Below, one piece after another: positions 45,309-56,380 of a DNA stretch of 64,000 bases. The notes under the pieces are model-generated. The model was given only the letters and a program-made list of their open reading frames with translations, ran no database searches and was not told the DNA's origin. The stretch comes from Paraburkholderia sp. (GTDB taxonomy: Bacteria; Pseudomonadota; Gammaproteobacteria; Burkholderiales; Burkholderiaceae). The position numbers were made by a program, and so were the translations under genes. The DNA lies in assembly GCF_004298475.1 (NCBI RefSeq), contig NZ_SCRP01000002.1:124001-188000 (forward strand). The letters run 5' to 3'. Within the stretch, counting starts at the first letter, position 1. Each line of letters opens with the position of its first letter.

Positions 45309-47066
45309 ATGACTTCGAGCATTACCCCAAGCCCCCTCGACGCGATCGCCGGCAAAGCCCTCGGTCTCGGTGACGCTGCCGACGCATCTACGCAAGTCGC
45401 GGCACAAGCTGCTGCGCAAACCGCGGCACAAGCTGCCCCGCAAGCCACCGATACGCCCGAAGTGCCCGAAGGTCCGACCTTCGTGTCGCTCGGCCTGTCG
45501 CCTGAGATCGTCTCGGCGCTGACCGCAGCGGGCTACAAGTCGCCGACCCCCGTGCAGCAGCGCGCCATTCCTGCTGCCATCGCCGGGCGCGACCTGATGG
45601 TCTCGAGCCCGACCGGTTCGGGCAAGACCGCGGCCTTCATGCTGCCCGCGATCGAGCGCTTCGCGCAGATCCAGAAGGCGCAGGCCGCACAGCCGCGCGA
45701 GCCGCGTCCGCAGGGCGAGCAAGGCGATCGCCGCCAGCGCCGTCCGCAGCCGGTCGCGCGCCCGGGTCTCCTCGTCCTCACGCCGACGCGCGAACTCGCC
45801 ATGCAGGTGACCACCGCTGCGTCGACCTACGGCAAGCATCTGCGCCGCCTGCGCACGGTCAGCATCCTCGGCGGCGTGGCCTACGGCCAGCAGTTGATGC
45901 TGCTCGCCAAGAACCCCGAGATTCTCGTCGCGACGCCGGGCCGTCTGCTCGACCACCTCGAGCGCGGCCGCATCGACCTGTCGGAACTCAAGATGCTCGT
46001 CCTCGACGAAGCGGACCGCATGCTCGACATGGGCTTCATCGAAGACATCGAGACGATCGTCGCCGCCACGCCCGAGTCGCGTCAGACCATGCTGTTCTCG
46101 GCCACGCTCGACGGCAAGATCGGCTCGCTCACCGGCCGCCTGCTGAAGGATCCGGAGCGCATCGAAATCACGCACAAGATCGAGGCGAATTCGAACATCG
46201 CGCAAACCGTGCATTACGTCGACGACCGCGACCACAAGGATCGTCTGCTCGACCACCTGTTGCGCGACGAGAGCCTCGACCAGGCCATCGTGTTCACGGC
46301 GACCAAGATGGATGCGGACCAGCTGGCCGGCCGTCTCGCCGACGCCGGTTTCGAATCCGCCGCACTGCACGGCGACCTGCCGCAAGGCGCGCGCAACCGC
46401 ACGATCCGCTCGCTGCGCGAGCGCCGCGTGCGCGTGCTCGTCGCGACCGACGTCGCGGCGCGCGGCATCGACATTCCGGGCATCACGCACGTCTTCAACT
46501 ACGACCTGCCGAAGTTCGCCGAAGACTACGTGCACCGTATCGGCCGTACGGGTCGCGCGGGCCGCTCGGGCGTCGCGGTGAGCCTCGTGCATCACGCCGA
46601 GCAAGGCGCGCTCAAGCGCATCGAGCGCTTCGTGCGTTCGACGCTGCCGGTCAACGTGGTCGAAGGTTTCGAGCCGCGCAAGGCACCGCCCGCGAATCGC
46701 GGCTTCGGCGGCCGCGGCCGTCCTGGCGGCAATGGCAACGGCGGCCGGCGCTTCGGCAGCGGCAAGCCGGGCGGCTATGGCAACCGTAGCGGCAACGGCA
46801 GCAACGGCGGCGGCTGGCAAGGCAAGTCCGAAGGCTCGCGTGGCGGCTATAGCGGCCAGTCGCGCGACGGCGGTTACGGCCAGCGTGACGGCGGCAACGG
46901 TGGCAACGGCGGGTCCCGCGAAGGCTACGGCGCTTCGCGCGGCGAAGGCGGCAACGGCAACAGCCGCGGCTACGGCCAGCCGCGCGGCGAAGGCTACGGC
47001 CGCTCGCGCGAGGGCTACAGCGCCCGCCGCAACGACGGCCCGCGCGGCGCGCGTCGCGACAGCTAA
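45309..47066 (+). CDS. DEAD-box ATP-dependent RNA helicase (RhlE-type)
   Basis: The 585-residue protein has an Ala/Gln-rich lead (residues 20-50), then the full helicase core. The core shows the Q motif (FVSLGLSPEIV to TPVQQRAIP, 58-88), Walker A SSPTGSGKT (99-107), PTRELA (159-164), DEAD (233-236), SAT (264-266), ARGID (384-388) and HRIGRTGRAGR (409-419). Residues 459-585 form a Gly/Arg/Ser/Tyr/Asn-rich tail (RGG-like), typical of RhlE proteins and likely RNA-binding. RhlE-type helicases act in ribosome assembly and mRNA decay. A long leader with possible attenuation precedes it. Confidence 0.94.
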   Translation: MTSSITPSPLDAIAGKALGLGDAADASTQVAAQAAAQTAAQAAPQATDTPEVPEGPTFVSLGLSPEIVSALTAAGYKSPTPVQQRAIPAAIAGRDLMVSSPTGSGKTAAFMLPAIERFAQIQKAQAAQPREPRPQGEQGDRRQRRPQPVARPGLLVLTPTRELAMQVTTAASTYGKHLRRLRTVSILGGVAYGQQLMLLAKNPEILVATPGRLLDHLERGRIDLSELKMLVLDEADRMLDMGFIEDIETIVAATPESRQTMLFSATLDGKIGSLTGRLLKDPERIEITHKIEANSNIAQTVHYVDDRDHKDRLLDHLLRDESLDQAIVFTATKMDADQLAGRLADAGFESAALHGDLPQGARNRTIRSLRERRVRVLVATDVAARGIDIPGITHVFNYDLPKFAEDYVHRIGRTGRAGRSGVAVSLVHHAEQGALKRIERFVRSTLPVNVVEGFEPRKAPPANRGFGGRGRPGGNGNGGRRFGSGKPGGYGNRSGNGSNGGGWQGKSEGSRGGYSGQSRDGGYGQRDGGNGGNGGSREGYGASRGEGGNGNSRGYGQPRGEGYGRSREGYSARRNDGPRGARRDS

Positions 47067-47126
47067 GCGCTGTTTCTTGCGGGAGCAAGGCAGGATTTCC
47101 GGCCTGCTCCCGAAGCTGCACATCGA

Positions 47127-47156
47127 AGACCGGTGCCTCGTCACCGGTCTTTTTTT
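47127..47156 (+). terminator. Strong intrinsic terminator after the RNA helicase
   Basis: AGACCGGTG and CACCGGTCT form a perfect 9-bp stem with a 6-nt loop, followed by seven T. A further hairpin around CGGGAGCA/TGCTCCCG lies about 20 bp upstream of it. Confidence 0.93.
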
Positions 47157-47472
47157 GCCTCCGTCAAGGTTTCACGATATGAAAAAATTTTTTGCTTCGT
47201 AAAAAATTGTGCTGCGTGGCACAAAGCAACTCATTGCAAGATGGGAAATTGCATCCCTCATTACGAAACGAATCAAATAACCAATTGATTTTATTGAACT
47301 AAAAAACATCAAAAAACCCGCATAGAGATCTGTCGTCCCCATATCGATTTGCCTAGACTCTTATATAAGACTTCACGAAACAAAACGCACGGAAGCGTAA
47401 GAGAAGTACCTCATTTTGCGAAGTCACCGATTTCATCCGGTCTTACTTATCAGGCAAACGAAGGAGCACATC
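47157..47472 (+). promoter_or_regulatory. AT-rich control region upstream of aceA
   Basis: This stretch is far more AT-rich than its surroundings. It holds a direct repeat TTGCA(A)/TTGCA(T) at 47234 and 47249, a dyad AATCAA-N8-TTGATT (47271-47290) and the palindrome CTTATATAAG (47360-47369), which may supply the -10 region. No good -35 box is present, so activation by a regulator is likely. The ribosome-binding site is AAGGAG, 10 bp before aceA. Confidence 0.55.
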
Positions 47473-48780
<1,308 letters not shown>

Positions 48781-49145
48781 GACCACCCGCAGCAAAGGCA
48801 CCGCCGGGCGGTGCCGCAGCCGGTACGCGTGACCCTGGCGGGGCTCGCCGGCTGCGACAGCAATCCGGCGTGCCGCTTATTGCAACACAAGGCTTCCACG
48901 ACAGGGCGAGCCAATCAGGAGGCAGAACGAGGCCATGCGCGGCCGGACACGATCCGGCCCGCCGCACGGCCCGGCAACCTGCCGGGCACGCGGCACCCGG
49001 TCTCGCCAGCAAATAAAGCCCGACAAGGGCAGCACCACGGAAGGCGCATGGGCATCGGCTGTAGGTTACGTGCCCATGCGCCGGCTGTGGCGACTGCGGC
49101 GGTTGTGACGCGCCGCAAGCTGGGTCTGTCGCGTGTTTTGCGTTC
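48781..49145. other. Intergenic region between convergent aceA and uspA
   Basis: The 365-bp region holds three hairpins and no supported gene. These are GGCACCG/CGGTGCC just after aceA (48798-48816), GCCCGGCA/TGCCGGGC (48970-48988) and a 12-bp inverted repeat at 49043-49082. None is followed by a clear U-run. Confidence 0.5.
49043..49082. repeat. Perfect 12-bp inverted repeat downstream of uspA
   Basis: GGCGCATGGGCA and TGCCCATGCGCC are exactly complementary across a 16-nt spacer. It lies 63 bp after the uspA stop. With no U-run it may act by blocking 3' exonucleases or be a protein-binding site. Confidence 0.7.
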
Positions 49146-49580
49146 TCAGCGGTAAACGATCACCGGAATTTTTGTATGCGTGAGCACGCGCTGCGTCTCG
49201 CTGCCGATCAACAGGCTGCCGAGTCCCCGGCGTCCGTGCGACGCCATGAAGATCACGTCGCAGCCGCCCGCTTCGGCCGCTTCGATGATGCCGAGATACG
49301 GCGACGGATGAACGCTCGTACGGCTTTCGCAGACGACACCCGCGCTACGCGCCGTGTTCTCGATTTCCTGCAGATGCGCGCGCGCCTCCCGCTCGGCGCG
49401 GGTCTGGAAATCGCCGGGTTGCTCGATCACGACGTCCGCGTACGGTGCATACGGATATTGCGGCAGACACGCGTAGGCCGTGACTCGTGCCCCAACGGTG
49501 CGCGCCAGGTCGATCGCGCCGTCGACCGCCTTCTTCGACAGATCCGAACCGTCGGTAGGAACGAGAATGTGCTTGAACAT
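49146..49580 (-). CDS. Universal stress protein (UspA family)
   Basis: The 144-residue protein has the Usp start MFKHILVPTDGSDLSKKAVD and the nucleotide-binding loop ASHGRRGLGSLLIGSETQRV, matching the G(A)-x2-G-x9-G-S ATP-binding form. The C-terminus KIPVIVYR is typical. Small single-domain Usp proteins dimerise and help survive starvation or oxidative stress. I use the internal Met because the first seven codons upstream have no family match. Confidence 0.92.
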   Translation of the reverse strand: MFKHILVPTDGSDLSKKAVDGAIDLARTVGARVTAYACLPQYPYAPYADVVIEQPGDFQTRAEREARAHLQEIENTARSAGVVCESRTSVHPSPYLGIIEAAEAGGCDVIFMASHGRRGLGSLLIGSETQRVLTHTKIPVIVYR

Positions 49581-49748
49581 GGCGCCCTCCGTTGTGCGCA
49601 ACGGCCAGTCGCGGCGATCCGGGCATTCCGGGTGTTCGGCATCCGGATCCCGTCAGATCGATTGTAGTGCGCTAAAAACGGGCGCAAGGCGCACATGCGG
49701 GTCTCCACGCATATCGGAAACGCGCATGCGGGCGCTCGAACGAAGCCG

Positions 49749-50660
49749 TCACTCCCCGCCCCAGTACCGCGGATGACCGTACGTATGCTTGAGAAGATCG
49801 AGAAAGAGGCGCACACGCAAGGGCAAATGCCGCCGCTGCGGAAACACCGCATGGATGCCGACGGGCGGCGCGGCAAACCCATCGAGCACGGCAACGAGCC
49901 GCCCCGCTGCGATGTCCTCACCGACTTCCCACCACGAGCGCCACGCCAGTCCGTGGCCGTCGAGACACCATTCGTGCAGCACTGCACCGTCCGTGCATTC
50001 CATCGTGCCCGTCACGCGCATCGACACCACCTTCCCCTCTTGCTGAAAAGTCCAGCCGCGCTGCTGGTTCGCGCCGCTCGCACCGAGCGCGAGACAGTTG
50101 TGGCGCGTGAGATCGGCGAGCGTTTCGGGCGCGCCGCGGCGCGCGAGGTAATCCGGCGAAGCGACGCACACGCGGCGGTTCTCGCCGAGCTTGAGCGAAA
50201 CGAGCGACGAGTCCGGCAGCTCGCCGAGGCGCACGGCGCAATCGAAACCCTCGTTGACGAGATCGACCAGGCGATCGGAGAGATCGAGCGTGATCGAGAC
50301 GTCGGGATGCGCGCTCGTGAAGGCCGGTACGAGCGGCGCGACGTGACGCCGTCCGAAGCCCGCCGGCGCCGACACGCGCACGTGCCCGCTCGCCTTCACG
50401 CGCCCCGCCGAAACGCTCGCTTCGGCGTTCTGCATGTCGTTGATGATGCGCTGGCAGTCCTCGAGGAACGCGGAGCCTTCGAACGTCAGCGTGATGCGGC
50501 GCGTCGTGCGTACGAGCAGCTTGACGCCGAGCCGCTCTTCGAGCGCATCGATACGGCGTCCGATGATGGCGGGCGCGACCCCTTCGGCTTGCGCGGCGGC
50601 GGAGAGGCTGCCCTTGGCCGCGACGGCGGCGAAAGTTTCGATCTGCTTGAAGCGGTCCAT
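49749..50660 (-). CDS. LysR-family transcriptional regulator
   Basis: A 303-residue protein with a winged helix-turn-helix at 1-60 (MDRFKQIETFAAVAAKGSLS, then RRIDALEERLGVKLLVRTTR) and a C-terminal substrate-binding domain starting near residue 90. It belongs to the CrgA/DsdC-like branch by appearance. It diverges from the HAD remnant-aceB unit, and LysR proteins usually regulate the divergent unit, so aceB is a likely target by inference. The chosen Met gives the canonical LysR start. Confidence 0.9.
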   Translation of the reverse strand: MDRFKQIETFAAVAAKGSLSAAAQAEGVAPAIIGRRIDALEERLGVKLLVRTTRRITLTFEGSAFLEDCQRIINDMQNAEASVSAGRVKASGHVRVSAPAGFGRRHVAPLVPAFTSAHPDVSITLDLSDRLVDLVNEGFDCAVRLGELPDSSLVSLKLGENRRVCVASPDYLARRGAPETLADLTRHNCLALGASGANQQRGWTFQQEGKVVSMRVTGTMECTDGAVLHEWCLDGHGLAWRSWWEVGEDIAAGRLVAVLDGFAAPPVGIHAVFPQRRHLPLRVRLFLDLLKHTYGHPRYWGGE

Positions 50661-50744
50661 CGGCGGGTAATGAGACGTGAATATGTGAATGAATCGGGTG
50701 GTAAAGGCCGTGCGAATGGCCAGATTAGGTGGGCAAAAGTAAAA

Positions 50745-50756
50745 GATCAAGTGATC
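50745..50756. promoter_or_regulatory. Palindrome in the lysR-aceB divergent region (candidate LysR site)
   Basis: GATCA and TGATC flank a 2-bp centre, 10 bp upstream of the -35 box of the predicted aceB-side promoter. Position is right for a LysR activation site; identity is inferred. Confidence 0.4.
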
Positions 50757-50766
50757 GGCGCGCCCT

Positions 50767-50795
50767 TTTTCAGTGATAGAGCGCATCCATACAAT
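50767..50795 (+). promoter_or_regulatory. Promoter for the HAD remnant and aceB
   Basis: TTTTCA and TACAAT are separated by 17 bp, giving a start near 50802, just before the HAD remnant ATG at 50829. Confidence 0.55.
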
Positions 50796-50828
50796 TCAGA
50801 ACGCCCCCTGAAGATGGAGGATCCGACG

Positions 50829-51215
50829 ATGCCCGCCACAACGGAAAAAAGTGCTGCAAAAAGCGTCGCACGAAGCGCGACCCGATTCCCGACAGCCGTG
50901 ATTTGCGACGCCTGCGGCACGCTGTTCGACGTGCATTCGGTCGTCGCCGCCACCGAGCAGGTGTTCCCCGGCCACGGCGATGCGCTCTCACAGCTCTGGC
51001 GTCTCAAGCAAATCGAATACACGCAGTTGAACACGCTGTCCGATCCGGCTGGCGCACGCTATCGCCCGTTCCGGATCAGCCGCCAGCGACTGCCCGTCGA
51101 AGAACTCGGCGTCGCCTCGCACGACACCGGAAGCGGCGTGGCCGAACTCGCCGACTTTCTCGACACCGCAGCGCTGCCCGAACGGACCCCGGCGCGCCCC
51201 CGAGCGGGCGCATGA
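50829..51215 (+). pseudogene. Haloacid dehalogenase type II (HAD) remnant with in-frame internal deletion
   Basis: The open frame encodes 128 residues, while type II haloacid dehalogenases have roughly 220-240. The N-terminal half is intact: [19 protein letters not shown] is motif I with the nucleophilic Asp, then [17 protein letters not shown]. At about 51070 (ARYRPF) it jumps to a C-terminal stretch, [20 protein letters not shown] and ELADFLD. Motifs II and III (Ser/Thr and Lys) and the acidic motif are missing, so the product should be inactive. The frame is kept, so aceB, 68 bp downstream, still receives normal translation and transcription. Confidence 0.8.
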
Positions 51216-51283
51216 CGATCCTGCCCCACCGGGCGACGCACACAAACCCAAGCATTCATAAACCGACCGACCAAGGAGTAAAT

Positions 51284-52876
<1,593 letters not shown>

Positions 52877-52910
52877 TGACCGGCTGATCGCCACGCGCGA
52901 TCACGGCAGA

Positions 52911-52947
52911 AAAAAAGGCCCGGCGGATTTTCGCCGGGCCTTCGTAT
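52911..52947 (+). terminator. Intrinsic terminator after aceB
   Basis: AAGGCCCGGCG and CGCCGGGCCTT form an 11-bp stem around a 6-nt loop, with A residues before it and TT-CGTATTTTT after it. It could work in both directions. Confidence 0.88.
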
Positions 52948-53034
52948 TTTTCGGTGCGTTAGCGCATCTGGCGCTCAGGTCGGTCTACGGGTTGGCCTAC
53001 CGGTCGGCCTTCAGGTTGGCCCACCGGTCGCCCC

Positions 53035-53535
53035 TCAAGCCGCATCGAGCCGCTCGTGCGAGACGAGCACGCCGTCGATATCGGCATAAATCCAGTCGCC
53101 CGTGCGCACAGCCGCGCCCGGCATGCGCACCGTCACTTCACGTTCGCCAACGCCGCGCCGGAAACTGCGCTGCGGATGCGTCGCGAGCGCGACAATGCCC
53201 ACATCGAGCGCATTCAGTTCGAGCGTATCGCGCACGCAGCCGTTGACCACGATACCCGCCCAGCCGTTGTTCTGCACCAGTTCGCCGAGCTTGCCGCCAA
53301 CCAGCGCGCAACGCAGGCTGCCGCCGCCATCGATGACGAGCACGCGGCCCTCGCCCGGCGTCTCAAGCGTTGCACGCACGAGCGAGTTGTCTTCGAAGAC
53401 CTTCAGCGTGAGCGCCGGGCCGCTGAAGGACGGCAAGCGGCCAAACCGGCGAAAGACGGGATCGAGTACGTGCAGCGTACCGGCTGCGAGCCGGTCTTCG
53501 TGTGCGTCGCAGAGATCGGCGGTGGCGATATTCAT
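53035..53535 (-). CDS. rraA: RraA-family protein (regulator of RNase E activity A)
   Basis: The 166-residue protein begins [19 protein letters not shown] after GGAGACACC. It has the RraA core [20 protein letters not shown] and [17 protein letters not shown]. RraA inhibits RNase E in E. coli. Related proteins are HMG/CHA aldolases, which carry extra metal-binding residues; the short length and the DLCD start favour RraA, but aldolase activity cannot be excluded. It diverges from the AraC gene by 206 bp. Confidence 0.85.
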   Translation of the reverse strand: MNIATADLCDAHEDRLAAGTLHVLDPVFRRFGRLPSFSGPALTLKVFEDNSLVRATLETPGEGRVLVIDGGGSLRCALVGGKLGELVQNNGWAGIVVNGCVRDTLELNALDVGIVALATHPQRSFRRGVGEREVTVRMPGAAVRTGDWIYADIDGVLVSHERLDAA

Positions 53536-53741
53536 GGTGTCTCCATTCGGATACGTTCGATACATTGGGATAGGGTGAATCGTCCGTATTATGCCTGCCC
53601 ATATGGCAGTTCGGACGCCTCTGCCGAACAGCCATCGCATGTCATCGCAGCCCATGCACCCGTGCGCCTGCAGCCGGATTGCACCTAAAATGAGCGCGAG
53701 CCGTCCACCTGGCGCGCATCTGCGCGCGCGTCCCTTCCACC

Positions 53742-54722
53742 ATGCCCTTGCAACCGCCGCTGCACGCCAACCCGCACGCCACTCCGCACGCCGACCCGCG
53801 CGCGGAATTCGCCGATATTCCTCCGGAGTTCGAGCCCACGCCCGCACATCCCGTGCGTGTGCGCTCGCGTCCGATGGGAACCGGCGTGCGGATCTCGCAG
53901 CACACGCACGCCTGGGCGCAGCTCGCGTATGCATCGCGCGGCGTGCTGCGCATGATGACGCCCGGCACGACCTGGATGGTGCCGCCATCGCGTGCAATCT
54001 GGGTTCCGCCTTACGTGACGCATGAAGTGGTGATCGTCGAGGATGCTTTCCTGCGCACGCTCTATGTCGACGAATCTGTGATTCCGCCTGGGCTCGACGC
54101 ATGCCGCGTGGTGGAAGTCTCGGGGCTCCTGCGCGAAACGATCGCCGCATTCGATGAACGCCGCATCGCACCCGCGCGTGAACGGCTGCTCGGCGCGCTC
54201 GCGCTCGACGAGATCACGCGCTCCGCACCGTTGCCGCTCTCGGTGCCGATGCCCGAGGAAAAGCGCCTGCGCTCGCTGTGCGAGGCGCTGCTCGCCGATC
54301 CGGCCGGACCGGGTTCGCTCGAATATTGGGCCGCGCAGGTCGGTGCGAGCACGCGCACGATCGCGCGCCTGTTCCGGCAGGAACTCGGCGTGAGTTTTTC
54401 TCAGTGGCGCCAGCAAGCCATTCTCGCGCGAGCGATTCCGCTGCTCAATCAGGGGCGGCCGATGGCGATCGTCGCGCAGGAACTCGGCTACCAGAGCCAG
54501 AGTGCGTTTTCGGCGATGTTCCGGCGTGCTTTCGGGGAGAGTCCGCGTGCGTTCATCGCGCGCGGCACGGACGATCGTGTGGAAGAAGGCACGGAAGACT
54601 CGGTGCTGCGCGATGCGAGGGACGCCGCTCGCGATGCGTCCGACAAAACAGACAAAACAGACAAAACAGACGAAACAGACGAAACGGACGAAACGGACGA
54701 AACGGACGAAACGGACGAATAG
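53742..54722 (+). CDS. AraC-family transcriptional regulator with repetitive C-tail
   Basis: The 326-residue protein has an N-terminal cupin-like domain ([20 protein letters not shown], then [16 protein letters not shown]). A C-terminal pair of helix-turn-helix motifs covers about residues 185-285 ([20 protein letters not shown] and [20 protein letters not shown]). It resembles the NimR/YdeC-like AraC group, which often controls efflux, but the target is unknown. The last 26 residues are a DKT/DET repeat (DNA 54642-54719) ending in DE. It faces the GNAT gene in a convergent arrangement. Confidence 0.9.
   Translation: MPLQPPLHANPHATPHADPRAEFADIPPEFEPTPAHPVRVRSRPMGTGVRISQHTHAWAQLAYASRGVLRMMTPGTTWMVPPSRAIWVPPYVTHEVVIVEDAFLRTLYVDESVIPPGLDACRVVEVSGLLRETIAAFDERRIAPARERLLGALALDEITRSAPLPLSVPMPEEKRLRSLCEALLADPAGPGSLEYWAAQVGASTRTIARLFRQELGVSFSQWRQQAILARAIPLLNQGRPMAIVAQELGYQSQSAFSAMFRRAFGESPRAFIARGTDDRVEEGTEDSVLRDARDAARDASDKTDKTDKTDETDETDETDETDETDE
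54642..54719 (+). repeat. 9-bp tandem repeat encoding DKT/DET at the 3' end of the AraC gene
   Basis: Three GACAAAACA, one GACGAAACA and four GACGAAACG units, plus a partial GACGAA, run directly into the TAG stop. The unit is in frame, so copy number can change the acidic tail length without truncation. The G/A differences show stepwise divergence from one end to the other. Confidence 0.95.
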
Positions 54723-54810
54723 ACATCGCACAACTTATCGACGCAACGACTGAACGCAACGTCGATCCTGCGTCGCAAGCCGCAACCGAACCGTGTGGAT
54801 GGCGACGCAC

Positions 54811-55284
54811 TCAGACCGGCCGCGTCATGTGCCGTATCGAGCCGAGCCTCGCGAGCCTGGGTCCTGCCACGCGATAACCCATGCGCAGATAGAGCCGCGC
54901 AGCGGGGTTATCGATGAACACGCGCAACTGCAATTCGCGCAGCCCGCGCTCACGTGCCCAGCGATGCGACATGTCGAGCAGGAAAGTGCCCGCGCCGTGG
55001 CCGCGATAGCCCTCGGCGATCTGCACGTCGCGAATGTGCAGCGAGTCCCCCTCTTCGGTGATGCGCAGCACGCCGATCGCCTGGCCATCGAGTTCGAGAA
55101 TGAAGTTCTCCGACTCGCGGTAGCTCGCAAGAAACAGATCGCCGCGCCAGATGAGATGGTGCCGCCGATAGTAGCCCCCCATGTTGTTGCGCGTGAGCGC
55201 CTCGGCGAACTCGAAATCGTCCATGGAGGCCTGGCGCAACTGGAAACGCGATGGGATGTCGTTCGGTGCGAACATGGGATGCAA
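54811..55284 (-). CDS. GNAT-family N-acetyltransferase
   Basis: The 157-residue protein has the GNAT core: FILELDGQAIGVLRITEEGD, the acetyl-CoA loop VQIAEGYRGHGAGTFLLD (motif R-x-x-G-x-A/G), and NPAARLYLRMGYRVAG at the end. The substrate is unknown; the layout is of small-molecule or protein acetyltransferases. The start may be Met1 or the Met three codons later (MFAPNDIP). It is the first gene upstream of nothing else on this strand and ends 88 bp from the AraC gene. Confidence 0.85.
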   Translation of the reverse strand: MHPMFAPNDIPSRFQLRQASMDDFEFAEALTRNNMGGYYRRHHLIWRGDLFLASYRESENFILELDGQAIGVLRITEEGDSLHIRDVQIAEGYRGHGAGTFLLDMSHRWARERGLRELQLRVFIDNPAARLYLRMGYRVAGPRLARLGSIRHMTRPV

Positions 55285-55414
55285 GCGGTGCGCGGGGTTG
55301 AATCTCGCGGGGTTAAATCTTGATTACGCTACGATACCGCGCACGCGCCGGCAATGACAGATTGTCCGTATGGCCAGACGAAAGGGAAACCGCAGGGAAA
55401 CGGAAGTCCAAAGG

Positions 55415-55446
55415 AAAAAAGCCCACTGGAAAATCCCAGTGGGCTT
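55415..55446 (-). terminator. Intrinsic terminator of the tRNA cluster
   Basis: On the minus strand AAGCCCACTGG and CCAGTGGGCTT form a perfect 11-bp stem with a 6-nt loop and then a U-run. It lies 13 bp after the last tRNA-Asp. Confidence 0.93.
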
Positions 55447-55458
55447 CGTTCGTCTGGC

Positions 55459-55535
55459 TGGCGGAGCGGACGGGACTCGAACCCGCGACCCCCGGCGTGA
55501 CAGGCCGGTATTCTAACCAACTGAACTACCGCTCC
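55459..55535 (-). tRNA. tRNA-Asp (GTC), copy 1
   Basis: The 77-nt cloverleaf has acceptor GGAGCGG/CCGCTCC, discriminator G, encoded CCA, and anticodon loop CTGTCAC in the stem CCGGC/GCCGG. The T-loop GTTCGAGTC is standard. It is the distal member of a Glu-Asp pair. Confidence 0.98.
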
Positions 55536-55613
55536 AGTCCTGCTGCTACCGGCGGGCGTCGGTTGATTCCCGCTGGCTGCGTCGCCGTCCTGCGATGGCG
55601 CCGCTGTTGTCTT

Positions 55614-55689
55614 TGGCGTCCCCTAGGGGATTCGAACCCCTGTACTCACCGTGAAAGGGTGATGTCCTAGGCCTCTAGACGAAGGGGAC
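55614..55689 (-). tRNA. tRNA-Glu (TTC), copy 1
   Basis: The 76-nt cloverleaf has acceptor GTCCCCT/AGGGGAC, discriminator G, encoded CCA, and anticodon loop CTTTCAC giving UUC. It lies 78 bp upstream of tRNA-Asp copy 1. Confidence 0.98.
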
Positions 55690-55718
55690 AACACGGGCTT
55701 ACGCCCTTACTGCTTCAA

Positions 55719-55755
55719 CTAAAAAGCCCGCTCAAGTTATAGCCTGAACGGGCTT
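55719..55755 (-). terminator. Terminator-like hairpin between the two Glu-Asp pairs
   Basis: On the minus strand AAGCCCGTTCAGG pairs with CTTGAGCGGGCTT with two mismatches and is followed by a U-run. It lies 4 bp after tRNA-Asp copy 2, so the second pair could be an independent transcript or be read through. Confidence 0.75.
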
Positions 55756-55759
55756 CATC

Positions 55760-55836
55760 TGGCGGAGCGGACGGGACTCGAACCCGCGACCCCCGGCGTG
55801 ACAGGCCGGTATTCTAACCAACTGAACTACCGCTCC
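55760..55836 (-). tRNA. tRNA-Asp (GTC), copy 2
   Basis: This copy is identical to copy 1 across the mature tRNA including the encoded CCA, with anticodon GTC. The start-to-start distance from copy 1 is 301 bp. Confidence 0.98.
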
Positions 55837-55911
55837 AGTTCGACATACACAGATGGGTGTCGGCTGATTCCCACCTGCTGCTTCACCGATCTCATCGACG
55901 ACGCTTATGTC

Positions 55912-55987
55912 TGGCGTCCCCTAGGGGATTCGAACCCCTGTACTCACCGTGAAAGGGTGATGTCCTAGGCCTCTAGACGAAGGGGAC
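55912..55987 (-). tRNA. tRNA-Glu (TTC), copy 2
   Basis: Identical in mature sequence to copy 1, anticodon TTC, encoded CCA. It is 75 bp upstream of tRNA-Asp copy 2. Confidence 0.98.
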
Positions 55988-56095
55988 ATGATCTTTTCAG
56001 ATAATGCCTTGCTGCACTTTACTGCTATTTTCCTGCATTCCGCTATTTAATCTGCTTAACAGCGAAAAACAAGATTTTAACTTCTTTACCGCATT

Positions 56096-56119
56096 ATGTG
56101 AAGATTTTTTTCTTCACAT
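56096..56119. repeat. Inverted repeat between tRNA-Ala and tRNA-Glu
   Basis: ATGTGAAGA and TCTTCACAT are perfectly complementary (9 bp) around a T6 spacer, 35 bp after tRNA-Ala. It could end the tRNA-Ala transcript or mark a processing site; the U-rich part is in the loop rather than after the stem. Confidence 0.5.
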
Positions 56120-56153
56120 CCGCTTTCGCGGAGAAAATCTTACTCTGCTCTGT

Positions 56154-56229
<76 letters not shown>

Positions 56230-56300
56230 TTGCAGAACAGAAGCGAAATTATAAGGAGCAATTTCGCTTTTGTAAAGAGCTTTTGGATCGTTTCTGGCGA

Positions 56301-56330
56301 CGTTCTTGAAACTTCCGTTCTTGAAACTTC
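56301..56330. repeat. 15-bp exact tandem duplication
   Basis: CGTTCTTGAAACTTC occurs twice head to tail between tRNA-Ala and gltX. It looks like a small recent duplication in non-coding sequence. Confidence 0.8.
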
Positions 56331-56380
56331 GCCGATCCAGCCACTCCGTCGTGAACTTTGCAACCCGCTCATTGAGCATG

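Noticed and set aside
47214..47239. Possible sigma-54 promoter (TGGCAC ... TTGCA) before aceA
   Set aside because: The spacing between the GG and GC elements is about 16 bp, not the required 10.
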